The notes beneath the pieces were generated by a model that did not search any database, was not told where the DNA came from, and saw only the letters and a program-made list of their open reading frames with translations. Both the position numbers and the translations under genes were made by a program. Below are positions 41,363 to 53,166 of a DNA stretch of 64,000 bases, in pieces (positions within the stretch are counted from its first letter, which is position 1; the number at the start of each line of letters is the position of its first letter). Origin of the DNA: Hemileia vastatrix (Eukaryota > Basidiomycota > Pucciniomycetes > Pucciniales > Zaghouaniaceae); contig JASXTE010000002.1 in the NCBI GenBank assembly GCA_030280995.1, forward strand, positions 36,267,183 to 36,331,182. Direction: 5' to 3'.

Positions 41363-42630
41363 ATGCCTTCCTCACTTTCAAATCATGATAAATTACATAA
41401 AGCAATGACTTTCATGGCTCTTGAACTGCTCTTGGACTCTGATTGCAATTCTGATTCTGATCTAGAAGAAGAATTTGTCTTTTTATCAAAAATGGCCATG
41501 AAACGTTACCTTCTTCCCAGAAAGCCTCAAGTACTTCATACCCCCAAGTACACCATCCAAACACTTCTTAACCTATCTACACCCAGTTTTAGACAGTAGT
41601 TCAGGACTTCTCCTGAATTTTTCATTAAATTTCTTGAGCTTATTCAGGATCATCCCATATTTCACAATAATTCTCAAAAAGAAAAACGACATCCTTCAAT
41701 TCAATTGGCCATCACACTATGTTGTTTGGGCTCCAATGGTAATGGAGCCGCTTTGAAACGTTTAGAAAATGTCTTTGATTTAGCATATGTTTAAGTTAAC
41801 ACTTATACAAAATGATGCATCACTGCCATCAATTCCTTGGAATCTCAACTTCTCACCTGGCCAACAAAAGAAGAGCGACTTAAATCATCTCAGGTTATGC
41901 AAGCAGAGGGCTTCCCATGATGTATTGGTTTTGTTGACGGTACTACTATTCCTTAGAGCCAGAAACCTGCTCAAGGTGGAAACAATTACTTTGACTGTAA
42001 AAAGAGGTAGATTATTTTTAACTCCTTTCATTCTCTTTTAAACTAACACAAATAACTGTATCTTCTTTATAGATATTCAATTTCCATTCAGCTTATATGT
42101 GACGTTAACAAAAAAATTATATCTTTCTTTGCTGGCTATCCTGCCTCATGTCATGACTCCTACGTCTTCCAAAGAATTCAAATTTCAAATGAACCTGAAA
42201 AATTCTTTGATGAAGATCAGTATCTTCTTGCAGATTCTGCTTATGCAAATGGAAAGTATGTACTTCCTGCTTTTTGGGGAGCAGCTTCAGAAGACAGTCA
42301 AAATGCCAAGTTCAACAATCATTTGGCAAAGTCGAGAGTCCGTATTGAACATTCTATTGGAATCTTGAAAGGCCATTTTTCTAGTTTAAGGGAATTAAGA
42401 AGTCCTCTTAGAAATAAATCTGAAATGGAGGCGGTGATCAACTGGATTCTGTGTTGCACTATACTTCATAGCCTACTTGCTGACCTCAAAAATCAATGGT
42501 TAGAGCTGTATGAAGATGAACAAGTTGATTCACCTCCGACTATATCCAACACTTCTATTTCTCAATCAACTATTATAAGGGCGAAAATTCTTCCAATAAC
42601 ACTCCAAAATTTTTTAACACAATTTTTTTT
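41363..42630 (+). pseudogene. PIF/Harbinger DDE transposase, copy 2
   Basis: From ATG 41363 it reads MPSSLSNHDKLHKAMTFMAL, PSIQLAITLCCLGSNGNGAA, GFVDGTTIP and NNYFDCKK. An intron of about 65 bp ends at CTTTATAG (42072), then the frame continues SIQLICDVNKKIISFFAGYP, LLADSAYANGKYVLP, RVRIEHSIGILKGHFSSLRE and LELYEDEQVDSPP. Both catalytic Asp residues and the Glu are kept, but in-frame stops occur near 41598, 41793, 41919 and 41955. It is inactive, though it retains the Asp that copy 1 has lost. Confidence 0.87.
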
Positions 42631-43039
42631 TTTTCATACTCTTCAAATGATCAATTTGCATGTTTCATTCACTGATAATGGTAATTTTTTTTGTATATTT
42701 ATTCTATTTTTGAATTTGCTGTTAAAGTCTTATTTTTTTATCTCTCTGTGTTTTTTTTCATCAACTCAACATGAAATTACATATTTTCTGAAAAGGCATA
42801 TTTTTTCAGTCACTCTCTTTTTTTTCTTTACTCATATCTGTTTCCTCCTCTCTTCTTACATCACTCAAACAATTTCAATTCTATTTCTTTTTTCTCAACT
42901 CATCTCTCCAGGTAAGTCATTTTTTATTTTTTACTTAATTTTTTGCTAATTTTTTTTTTGGTTTTTTTTTTGGGGGGGTTTTTTTCAGTAAGTGCTTTTT
43001 TTTTAAATTTATAAGTAAAATTAACCTTTTTTTTGCTCT

Positions 43040-43740
43040 CTCCATTCCCTATTTTCTCTCATTCATCCTATTCTTTATCCCCCCTTGGCCTGGGCTTTTT
43101 CCCACCTTTACCCTCTCCTTGAAATGGATATATCCCCCTTTCCCCCCCTTTGGCTGACTTATTCCCCCATCCTTGGCTCACTCTAACCTCCCTTTTCTCC
43201 CTCTTTAGACTCATCTCTCCCTTTCTCCCCCTTGTTTGTGTCCTCCTTTCCTCCCCTCATTCATTCCTCTCCAACCCCCCTCCAAATCCCCCAAATACCC
43301 CCTCCAAATAACCCCCAATCCCCCCCTCCTATCCCCTCAAAATCCTTCCAATCCCCCCCTCAAAACCCCCCTACCCCCCCTCAATCCTCCTTAATGATTT
43401 GCTAACAAATTGTTAAGTTACTGAGTAATTTATAGCAATTGTTTATTAACTTAACAATTCTCTAACAAATTGTTAAGTTAATGAACGAGAACAATTGCTA
43501 ACAATTGTTTGTTAAATTAACAATTCATTAGTGAATCATTAAGGAGGAATGAGGGGGGATGGAGGGGATTTTGAGGAGATTTTGAGGGGGATTGGGGGGC
43601 TTGTGAGGGGGATTGGAGGGGGTTCTGAGGGGGATTGGAGGGGGATTGGAGGGGGGGTTTGTACAAGGGTTTTGGGGAGGTGGGAGGGGGGTTTGGAGGG
43701 GGGAATTGAGGGGAATGGGGAAAGGAAAAAAAAATTCACA
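43040..43740. repeat. Foldback region: C-rich arm, AT palindromes, G-rich arm
   Basis: The C-rich tract (43060-43392) ends CTCAATCCTCCTTAATGATT. The G-rich tract starts AATCATTAAGGAGGAATGAG (43531) and is largely its inverse. Between them lie several TTAACAATTTGTTA-type palindromes (about 43395-43525). The whole could fold into a long imperfect hairpin. Copy 1 has the same arms with a 1.8-kb centre. Confidence 0.7.
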
Positions 43741-43920
43741 GTTTTTTTGAATTTTTTTTTCTGAATTTTAGAGAAAAATATTCATCAAGTTCAAGTGAAA
43801 TAATAAAAATTCTTATTTGTCTTTTGAGGAATATTTTTTTAAATTTAAATTAAGTGAGTTTCTTTTTAATGTATAATTTTGGGTATTTGAAAAGTAACAA
43901 ATTTTTATGCAGAAAAATAC

Positions 43921-45105
43921 ATGTCTTTAACTTCAGATTCACCACTTACCTCACTCTCTTCTTCTTTAACTTCATTATCATCTTCAAATTCAACTTCTTT
44001 TCAATCATGATCTAAAACATTGACAAAAAATGAAGAATATCAAAATAAAAGATATTAAAAAAAAATTCACTTGGATCAAATACTTGGCCATATTTCAAAA
44101 ATCAAGTACTATAAAACTAAAGTTGAAAAAAAAAACAATTTTCCAAAAACATTACCTGAAAAAATACATTATTTAACTGAAATTGGAGGTGATGAAGCTA
44201 TAGCTGTTATTAATAATACTTCCAAACCTCAATTTATTTTTGAAAACCATTTTTTTAATGGTTTAAAAGATGAATCATTTAATCAAATCTACAATCTAAT
44301 CATAACACTCTATCAAATGGCTTTGGTTTTCTTACCTTTAAGTAATAAAATTTTTTTGGGTGGTATTATGATTGGTATTGGATAGAGACCTGGATTTGAT
44401 TAAGGTTTTTCTCTTGGTATGTTTAAAAAAATTTCTGGATTTTTTAATATCATATTATTGAATTTAATTATATAGGCATATATTATTTACTCAGATCTTT
44501 ATCTAAAGATAAATTAGATAATGATTTTTGAAAATGGAATACATTACCTTCATTTAATTCATTTCTTGCTCTTTGACTTAAAAAACTCTTCAATAAACCT
44601 TTTGAAAAAAATCATGAATTTGCTACAAGACTTGGAATACCAAGTTGGTGCGACTCTGAATGGGAAGATATTAGCAGTGATTATCTAATGTTTCAAATGT
44701 TATAATCACTCATTCTGGATTTCATAACCAAATTTACACTGACTCAAATGATGCCAATTACCTTACTTATGTAATTTTCTCATATATTAATCCTATCACT
44801 GGACAACTTATTTCATCACCTGCTAAAATTAAAGGACATGGATTATATTTCCCGGATAATAGATGTATTATCAATTTTGGATTAGAAAATGGAATCATTG
44901 AAACAGTTTGGAATTCTTCTTACAATAATCACCAAACCACAAAGGCTCCTCCAGGTTTGGAATCTTGTCAAGACTTCACACATTTTGGTTGCTCTTTCCA
45001 GATCAGTCAAAAGTTAATCCAACAAATAAACAAGTTAAAAAAAGAAGAAAAAGATAATAAATTTAAATATTATTTAGGTAGATCTAAAAAGTATGGGGAT
45101 TCATA
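43921..45105 (+). pseudogene. TET/JBP-like 2OG-Fe(II) dioxygenase, copy 2
   Basis: It starts with a Ser-rich ORF (from ATG 43921, with a stop near 44008). The longest open part then runs 44071-44385 (LDQILGHISKIKYYKTKVEK, LPEKIHYLTEIGGDEA). Several stops follow, including a TGA at 44529-44531 in the same place as copy 1. Later blocks include HSGFHNQIYTDSND, where the first iron-ligand His is replaced by Tyr. GLYFPDNRCIINFG and NNHQTTKAPPG follow. It is more decayed than copy 1 but shows the same protein in the same element position. Confidence 0.65.
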
Positions 45106-45409
45106 GAGTTACCAAATATTTAATATTCTTCCATAAATTTTTAATAAATAAATCTGATATGTCACTTTGCTAAATTAAAGTAATGAGCCATTGACCTTGG
45201 GTTGTATAAAAGGTAATCATGACAACATTAATTTGTTTCATGGGGCTCCTCTAGCCTATACCTGTGGAAAGTCCCAAACTTAGTTTCTAGACTTGATCTG
45301 AATTTTGGCATGAGGAATTTTCATTACTTTAAAAGTAGTAGATTTGACATATCTTATTTATATATTAATTAATTTATGTAATTATATTAAATTTTGGTGA
45401 CTTTCACCT

Positions 45410-45560
45410 TTTACTTCAATAAAATGCAGGGGAGGGTATTGCCAAATTTTTAAATTTGACATGTGAAATTGATGACCTAGAAAAATTTTGTGGTACCCAC
45501 TCCTTTTTTCAATAAAATTCAAGGGGAGGTGTTGCCAAATTTTCAAAAGAGATAAAGAAT
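45410..45560. repeat. Diverged tandem pair, copy 2
   Basis: Two related segments containing TTCAATAAAATGCAGGGGAG and TTCAATAAAATTCAAGGGGA, each followed by a TTGCCAAATTTT stretch. They correspond to the 93-bp duplication of copy 1 (6989-7174). Confidence 0.55.
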
Positions 45561-45878
45561 TTTAATGACTTAGCAGTATTTAGATAAGAAACTTATTGAC
45601 TTGAAAGTCTAGATAGAAAAATTGTATTATATTTTCAAATTTTTGTCAAAAAAAAGTATAAGCAAACTTATTGAATTGAATGTAAAAATAGAAAAATTGT
45701 ATGATATTTTTAAAAATTTGTCAAAAAAAAAAGTACTATATTCAAGACCTTTTATAAGTCAGCATATAAGAAAATATTACTAAAAAGAAATCAAACAAAA
45801 TTAATTTAACTAGAAAAACAATTTATCAATTGAAAAGGTCAAGCAATTTTTTAATGTCCTCATAAGATTGGCCATTTT

Positions 45879-47124
45879 TTACACATTCCATAATGAAATC
45901 TTTTTTTTTAAACTTTCTTCTTTTTCCAATTCACAAGTAGCCATTTTTCTTTGAAATTGACAGTCATTTACTCTTTCCATCTTCTCTTCCTCAATTTTTT
46001 TTTCTTCCAAATCTAAGACTTGCTGATGTTTCCTTAGCATATGATCAAACTTCATCTTCTCAAAGTCAAGGGCATTTTTTGCAATACAGATTTTTGCTAC
46101 AAAAAGAGAAATGAAAAAATAAGTTAATGAATAAGATATATAGTAAACAAATCTTACTCATATTTTTTTTTTCAAAATAATCCTCAAGGGAGCCAATTGA
46201 GCTTGTTGAAGTATTACCACATTTTAAAAGATGGTTCAAGCTCATTGAAGTTGAGGCTTGTTTCTTTAGTTTGGAGCTTGAACAAGAGGCTTCAGGAAGT
46301 TCATCTAAAGCAGCTTCTAAAGCGGGATTCACATTTCCAGAATCAAGATTGTTTAATGGAGTTTGAGTTTGAGTAGGTTGAGACTAGAAAGAAAGGGAAA
46401 TTTAGAGAAGAATTGAAGAAAAAAGAAAAAGTAAACATACATTTAAATTTTGGGGCTCTGAGGATTCAGATCTGCTGCAATATAATTGTTCTGCTTGATA
46501 GTCAGGATTATCTTCAGCTGAACTATGGTTAGAAGGTGGAGGGGATTGATCCTGTTGATGTACAGGTATTTCAGGAGGATTAGTTGATGGTTGAGATCCA
46601 GAGGGTATATCCTTGGTAGTATCGTGTAGAAACCAAGGGTTTACATCAACTCGGGAGCCAAAAAGATTATCCATTTCCTCATAGAAAGGACATATGACAT
46701 TGAGCTTTTTGGAAACAGTAGTAATTCCAATCTCCAAATCATCATTTTCAATACCAAAGCCAGTTTCATTTGCAGCATGATGAGACTTTTTATATTTTGA
46801 TTGATAACTCTTAAATCTCTCCTTCATTTGTTTAGGATTGATATTGATTCTCCCCCTTGTTTTCTTCCTTACTTCATTGGCCATCCATAAGTAGCCATTA
46901 ACCTTTGAAGAAGGTGGACGTCCAATATGAGTGGACTTTTCACATCCAAAACATGCATCATAATTTGATTTTATTTTAAGGAAGTTGATTATGATGAGAT
47001 AATCATCTTTTTTTAGCTGACCTGACTTTGATTTTTCAGGTGTGGGGCTTGCTTTACAAGGAGACTTTTGTGACAAAGCAGATTTGTGAGTTACCTTTTG
47101 AGATTTGGAATGTCTGGGAGGCAT
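45879..47124 (-). CDS. Myb/SANT-like protein of composite transposon, intact copy
   Basis: Exons 46441-47124, 46158-46383 and 45879-46096 with canonical GT-AG introns of 57 and 61 bp; 375 residues from ATG 47124 (MPPRHSKSQKV). Residues about 40-150 hold a basic region, KKTRGRININPKQMKERFKS, a GFGI segment and CPFYEEMDNLFG, as in Myb/SANT-like partners of Harbinger transposases. The middle is Pro/Ser/Gln-rich, and the C-terminus is Glu/Lys-rich and probably helical. It is the only unbroken gene in the two composite transposons, so it may still make protein. Its usual role would be binding element ends together with transposase. Confidence 0.75.
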
Positions 47125-47510
47125 TATAAAACTGGTACATAACAAGAAAAGAGATTAAGAGGTAGAAAAAATAAGTAAAAAAGAATGTAAACATGCCTGG
47201 TCAAAATGTTGTAATAAAATGTTGAAAATGTTAGGAAGGGGTGTGCGCCAAGGATTGATGGGTAGGGAGCAAGGAAGGTCAGTGTGTCACATGTGACAGG
47301 GATGGGGTAAGAAAGGAAGGGATGTTGTGGCCAACATGTGGTTGTGAAAAAAAAACGGGAAAAAGGTGCTGATTTGAGGTCATAACTGACACCCTTTTTT
47401 GAAATAAGTGACTTTTTTGCAAAATTTAAGTGCTGATTTGTAAGTGGTGATTTGGTTTGAAATCCACACTTAGGTTAAGTGCGGATTTGCCAGAACTGAC
47501 ACCCCCTAAT

Positions 47511-48004
47511 AAGTAGACAAGGAATTGGTATCCACTAGACTGGTTTTTCTTGTACCAGTTACTGAAAATAAAATCAACTACAGCTCTGTTGCAAAAATTG
47601 CCACCAACATCAGGCTGCATACACTAAAATTGGGTATGTGTGTTATCAAATGTCAAATTTTGTGTCTAGGAATGCTTGGGGTTTTTTTTAAGAAAAAAGA
47701 AATCTTTAATTTATCCAACATCAACCCTTCAATAAAGAAAGCCACCCAAAACTGATGGGCTTACATGGATGGAAAGATATGTTGATTTTGCTTATCATCT
47801 CAAAACCTATGGCAAGCTAAGGATAGCAATATGATGCTCAAGCAACATCCATTCATCTCTACTTAATGCAAAGCTAAAAAATGTCTAAAGCTGCAAATAA
47901 CAAAATTCGTATTTCATTCAATCTCTTTTGAACAGAGTCACAAATATATTGTTCTTTTTTGACTTGGCAAGTCCATACAATGCCATTTTTTTTTCCTCAT
48001 CTTT
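47511..48004. other. Intergenic region 3' of serine dehydratase
   Basis: AT-rich, no gene seen. It begins right after the AAT duplication of composite transposon copy 2, so the transposon lies about 500 bp from the serine dehydratase stop codon. Confidence 0.5.
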
Positions 48005-49875
48005 TTAACAGTCTGGGACTGTAACTGGAATTCTAGCACCACCAACTGAAGTCTAAACATTAAAACAAGTGAAATGATTTATTTTGTCAGGGTCTACATA
48101 TTCTCATTTTCAAAATTAATGATGAATATCAATTCATCAGAGGAAATAATCAACCACTTACTGCTAGACCAGCTCGGCTAGTTTCCTTATATCTAAAAAT
48201 TAAGATTAAAATCACTTTCAGGAAAAATATCATGAGAGATGAAATCAAATTAAGATCAACTCAACTTGCTTGACATATCTTTGGCAGTTTGTCGCATGGC
48301 TGCAATAGCTTCGTCGAGTGACACGCTATGAATTCCTTTGCTTGACAAAGCAAGCTGCGCAGCTGTCACTGCCTTGACAGCTCCTAGTGCGTTTCTTTCA
48401 ATACATGGAATCTAAACAGACGACGGATTGCACATTCCGAAAACAGATTCATACACAGTCGAAAAGGGTTGAGTTAGTCTGGTATAACCAAAATTTGAGT
48501 ATAAGTTCAAAGTAAATAAAAGCGCTTACTTGAACAAGTCCGTCTATGGGGTCGCAGGTCAAGCCCAAACAGTGTTCAATCCCAATTTCTGCAGCCGCTT
48601 CAACGATTTCAGGACTGGCTCCCATACACGCTGCAAACGAACCAGCTGCCATTGAGCAAGCTACGCCCACCTTGTATGCAAATAGGAAGGGAGAACATGA
48701 ATCAGTCACTCAGTCACATTTGATACATTATTAATACCTTACTTCTGCCATACAACCACCTTCAGCTGCACTGATTGTTGCACCTCGTTTGTATAGCATA
48801 CCAATAGCGGCAGATGTGAGCAAAAATGTCATGATATCACGGTCTGGATCTTCCGATATGAACTGGAAAAAACGTAAGTCAATTTTTTTCTGATCGCTTC
48901 AGTTTTGAAAGAGTTTACCGACTTCGATAAAGTACTTGAGTACTGCAGGAATGACTAGAGGTTTTCAAAACTTTGAGTTTTCATATTTCGTGCAGGGATG
49001 AAATCTGATCACTGACCACCAGCAGCACCATTAGTAGGTGCAGTAACGATTCGGCCACCTACATGTGCCAAAAAGTAAAAAGGTTCTTTTCAATGATAAA
49101 AGTGTGTTTGAAGGAAATAAATATATGTATTGACCAGCAGCATTAACCTCACTGTTTAAACCAAGATAAAGTGTTAAATCGCAGCAGAAATATCACAAGA
49201 AATTTAAACTACCAACTTGACTGCGATCGCGTAACATGAAAGAAAGTCTAAAGACGCAAAGGTTTTACGTCTAGGGTGTATTGGTGGGATATCATGGTCA
49301 AATCTACCGCGTATGGCCTCTGCAACCGGACCTATTCTTCGATGCTCTATTGTGGTGTTTGAGATGGAAGTGAGATGATCGGTGCGTTCCTGAGAGTTAG
49401 TCAATAAAGTGGGTTTCGTAAAAGTGAGAGATGGCTGGGATGATGATTTAGTGGTTTGGTCTGAAAGTGGGGTGAAAAATCCTCGGTGAAGCCTAGTAAA
49501 ATATATTCAAGATAAATGGACCGGTTGTTATTTAATAGAACTGGTAAAATAAAATCACCTTTGATATAAAGATTTAGCACGTCTTTTCACTTGCAAGCGA
49601 CCTGGCAAGGTTTCTTGATCAGATGTCACGCCTTGTAAAATGGATTGATCCATTACCTTATTTTGATATGAAAATTGAAATTATAAAAACCACGAGATAT
49701 AAATAAAAATTCTCTTGATGCAACATACTTGGTATATGTTCATTAGTTTTTCTCTAATTTGTTCTGGAGACAAAGTTTGACGCTCATTATTATAGACAAT
49801 TTGGGCGATGGTGAGCTAGAAAAGCGTGAATGATGAAAGGGAGGTTAGATTTATAATCAGAGAAAGGAGCAAAAG

Positions 49876-49908
<33 letters not shown>

Positions 49909-51023
49909 AAGAGTTAAGGAAGATTACGGTAAAATTAGTCTAACATTGTGCTTCCTAGTGAGTTCAAGCAGACTATCGCCACTATGGAAAGGTAATGGTG
50001 GACCTCTAGGAGTATTTTCCACTGCTTGCACATCAGTAGGAAGTGAGTTTGGATGGCTAACACTACCATTCAAAGCTCGTGGATGCTCCCGCGTAGTTAT
50101 CTGGTGAGCGGGATCCAATCTCAAAGGAGAGGCCTTTCGCTTGTCAATTTGTTTATAGTAAACGTTTTCACCACAAAACTGAGTCTTTTCATTGACCACA
50201 AAGCCGCCCCCCACCGAAAAGTAGGTATTATTGGCAATCAGATCACCTTCAGAGTCATAGACTGAAAACAGCATTCTAATAAAGTGAGGGAGGGTAAAAG
50301 AATGTTTGTGAAAGACACAAATGCGTATTTTGGTATTAATAAGAAAGTACGATACCCGTTCGGATGTTGAGGCAAAACACGATCCCATAACCACAACATG
50401 TCTTTTTCCATATCAAATTTAGCCAACTTGCCATAGCCTTGGTCCTCACCAAGAACTATAGATTTGGAATTCAAAACATCTGTATATCGTTGGGGAATTG
50501 AGCTTGTGACCACCGTTTCACAATTGGCGCCTTGAAAGCCGGCTATAAGAGCTTCTGGAGACATGTGGCCTTTGCCTGCACAGATAAACAGACCAGATAT
50601 GTGAGTGGGAATTCTGAGTTTCGAGTAAGAATAAATAAATATAAACAAACCAGTTGCTGCCAAACTGCCATCTGGATAAAAAACGAATTATTGTGAGTAA
50701 ACAAATTGCCAAGAAATCAAAAAATACTCTGGCACACAGAGAGCAACCTTGAGTCTATCAACTTTATGGAGAACATTGGCCTCATACAAATCAGCAATGA
50801 AGATATTTGCAGCACGCATGGGGCCGACAGTGTGAGAGCTGGAGGGCCCAATTCCAATTGAGAAGAGGTCGAAAGTGCTAACAACGGCATGAAGAGCGGG
50901 TTCTGGTTTGTTTTGAACCAAAGATTGGTCCGGAGTTGGTTTCACTCTGCCAACGGAGAGCGGGAATGAGGGACCATAGAATGGAGAGAAAGTTGAAAAG
51001 GCGATCCGGCGGAGACGGAACAT
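48005..51023 (-). CDS. L-serine dehydratase, iron-sulfur type
   Basis: 15 exons (50738-51023, 50651-50671, 50356-50575, 49945-50275, 49729-49815, 49559-49656, 49217-49492, 49135-49151, 49017-49058, 48923-48954, 48743-48862, 48530-48670, 48266-48411, 48162-48192, 48005-48052) join in phase to 631 residues. It converts L-serine to pyruvate and ammonia using a [4Fe-4S] cluster. SSSHT (61-65) and [20 protein letters not shown] mark the beta-like domain. [20 protein letters not shown] and the cluster cysteines C507, C549 and C560 mark the catalytic domain. The 42- and 11-residue spacings equal those of bacterial L-serine dehydratase. The Arg-rich, acid-free first 30 residues suggest a mitochondrial presequence. 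The frame is intact. Confidence 0.92.
49876..49906. repeat. Poly(A/T) run in serine dehydratase intron 4
   Basis: About 28 consecutive A on the plus strand, T on the coding strand, upstream of the 3' splice site at 49815; it may act as an extended polypyrimidine tract. Confidence 0.8.
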
Positions 51024-51513
51024 GGTGATGGTTAAGGAAGAGTGACGAGCAGAGTGAAGATGGTCTTCTACTGCCTTTTTTTGTCTGCTTGTTTGGCTGA
51101 CAATTGACCTTGCCCTTCATTTCACATTGTGGCAGTGAGAAGTATTTGAAATGGGAAAGTATTTCGGGACTAGTAATGATTACAAGAAAAATAAGAGCAA
51201 TCGAGAGACAATACAGTCTTGCGCAGTAATTACGCCAGCAATAATTCTACGTATGTAATCATTACCATCTATTGCACCAAAGGATTTGGATTGGCGACAT
51301 AAACTGATATCTCAGGCAAGAAATACGGACAAACACAACAACGATAGTCCAATGATTACGCAACAGGAACTAACTTCATGTCGCCTTTAGTGACTTATCT
51401 ACATGCTCATGGTAGCTCAAATAATTTCCTGTGTCGAATGGTTTCAAATTTAATGAAGAAACATTCAATTGTCATTCTGCTTTTCAAATATCAAATTAGA
51501 CCAATCAAGATCA
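51024..51513. promoter_or_regulatory. Upstream region of serine dehydratase / 3' region of secreted protein
   Basis: 490 bp between two minus-strand genes. Base composition is more balanced than in the repeats. It must contain the serine dehydratase promoter and the 3' end of the secreted-protein gene. I cannot point to a specific site. Confidence 0.3.
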
Positions 51514-51867
51514 TCATGTTGCTTGTGCACTACAGAAGACTCTAAATGACCAAATCCCAAGATGAAATGGGCAGAGACCAGGCGCCCTTGTAGTAACATT
51601 CACCAAGGGGGCATGACAGTCATTAGTGTTATAAAGGGTTGCATGGCATTTACCTGCATTTTTTGGATCTACTTCCAAATTTGCTGACTCGCCAGGTGAA
51701 TCCAATCGAGTACAGTTACTAACGAAGTATCTGTCTTCGGAGTAGAACCTCCATACACCTGTGACATCGATTTGCTTACAACCAGGTCTATCGTGCATGT
51801 ACAAAAATCCAGACTTGGAATGGCCAAAAAATAGATAAAAAAATGAAATCGCAAATAGTATCCTCAT
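51514..51867 (-). CDS. Small secreted cysteine-rich protein (candidate effector)
   Basis: 117 residues from ATG 51867. The N-terminus MRILFAISFFYLFFGHSKSG is a typical signal peptide with cleavage likely near residues 17-20. The mature part has six cysteines (in GCKQ, NCTR, KCHA, DCHA, LCPF, FCSA), enough for three disulfides, and two N-glycosylation sequons (NCT, NVT). No known domain is recognised. Size, secretion signal and Cys content fit a rust secreted protein or effector candidate, but nothing shows a host target. An in-frame ATG lies 13 codons upstream, but starting there would bury the signal peptide, so the inner ATG is preferred. Confidence 0.6.
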   Translation of the reverse strand: MRILFAISFFYLFFGHSKSGFLYMHDRPGCKQIDVTGVWRFYSEDRYFVSNCTRLDSPGESANLEVDPKNAGKCHATLYNTNDCHAPLVNVTTRAPGLCPFHLGIWSFRVFCSAQAT

Positions 51868-53166
51868 GTCTTCAGATATATAACGAGCACAAAAACCAAA
51901 AAGCAAAAAAAGAATTTTAAACTTAGATTACAGCCGAAGAATGTGAAATGTCTTGACTTTACCTTGGAGCAAAGCTGAGTACTGGAAGTTTTGCGCTCGA
52001 ATATTAAGACCACTTCAACTTGCAAAAAAAAATTAAAATTAAAAATAAAAATAAAAATTATATTTAAAAAAAAAAAAAACTAGAAAAAGTTTCAGTGAAG
52101 CCATTGTTACATAAATTTCATAGAGGAAAAATCAATGATTCATAGAATTACTGACCTATCCAGTCCTTGAAGCAAAAAGGTTAGATAAACGTGATAGTGC
52201 GTATGTGTCAAAAGGTTTTATCACCAGATATCCTAAATTATAGCTATGCGAAAGATACCATTACATCATGAATCAGAAGTAAATAAAAGCCTTCCAATTA
52301 ACATGATGAGAATGAGAGTGAAGAAAAGCATAGTTCCATTTAAAAAATTCATAAGATAAATTTGATACCTAAGACCCACACAAACTTCTTTGGCAGTCGT
52401 TACACAATACTTTTATTGGATGGTGAGGTGAGTGTAAGGAATCCTTATAGCTTGAGCAAACAGGCACTACAGTATGCTATGTTTTTATACGTTTTATAAG
52501 AAAATATCCAAGGACTAGTTTTTACGTATATTTACTCCTATTTCTTCGCTTATTTCACATGATCACTTGCCACCAGGGTATGAAACTGATAACAAATAAG
52601 AAGACCAACGAAGTACATATGAAAGATATCAAAACGGGCAATATGGGACAGACAGAACCCGCAGCATTGCATGTGTCATTTTTTCTAATTTTTGGAAAAC
52701 TTGGATTCCATTTTTGATGGAAAAAGTTAGTCGGACACACCATACACAACAGCCATACTCTGATTTTAGAAAAATTGCATTAATTTTTTTTGGGACGTGA
52801 TATACGCACGATGTGTATTTACTTCTGGGATTGGCTAATAGGACACGCCATACACATCAAACACGCACTATTTTTTAAAAAGATGAACCATATTTCTTGG
52901 GGAAGTTATCTGGCAACAACTAATTACACTACGAACATTTGGGCGGCGTTCCCAGTGCGAGCATCACCCTGACGTTCGCACTGTGTTCCATTCAAAACTG
53001 CGAACGCCACACATCTGCTTCAACTTGACACCTCTGCTGCCCATCTATCTTTCTCTTCATTTCATTTCTTAGTCTTATTTAACTTATCTTTGAAATCTGA
53101 TTCTACTTCCTTAAACTTATAACAGCTTGAAATAAATAAAAGGTGCTGGTGTGTCTTTGCTCTTAG
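51868..53166. other. Intergenic region
   Basis: 1.3 kb upstream of the secreted-protein gene. It contains an A-rich low-complexity tract at 52023-52080 (AAAATTAAAAATAAAAATAA-like). No ORF or RNA gene is convincing. Confidence 0.45.

Larger units (their letters stand above)
41091..47507 (+). mobile_element. Composite PIF/Harbinger-type transposon with TET/JBP cargo, copy 2
   Basis: The ends are AGGGGGTTTCAGTT at 41091 and AACTGACACCCCCT ending at 47507, flanked by AAT (41088-41090 and 47508-47510). At 6.4 kb it is shorter than copy 1 because it lacks the minisatellite. The gene order is transposase (plus), foldback region, TET/JBP-like oxygenase (plus), Myb/SANT-like gene (minus). Subterminal copies of AAATCTGCACTTA / AAATCAGCGCTTT occur at both ends. 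Only the Myb/SANT-like gene is intact. Confidence 0.9.

Noticed and set aside
42323..42949. 208-codon ORF as an independent gene
   Set aside because: Its first half is the transposase C-terminus of copy 2 and its second half is T-rich readthrough with a biased Phe/Ser/Leu composition.
49826..50107. Plus-strand ORF of 93 codons starting in a poly-Lys run
   Set aside because: It is antisense to serine dehydratase exon 4 and an intron poly(A) run; the Lys stretch is the homopolymer.
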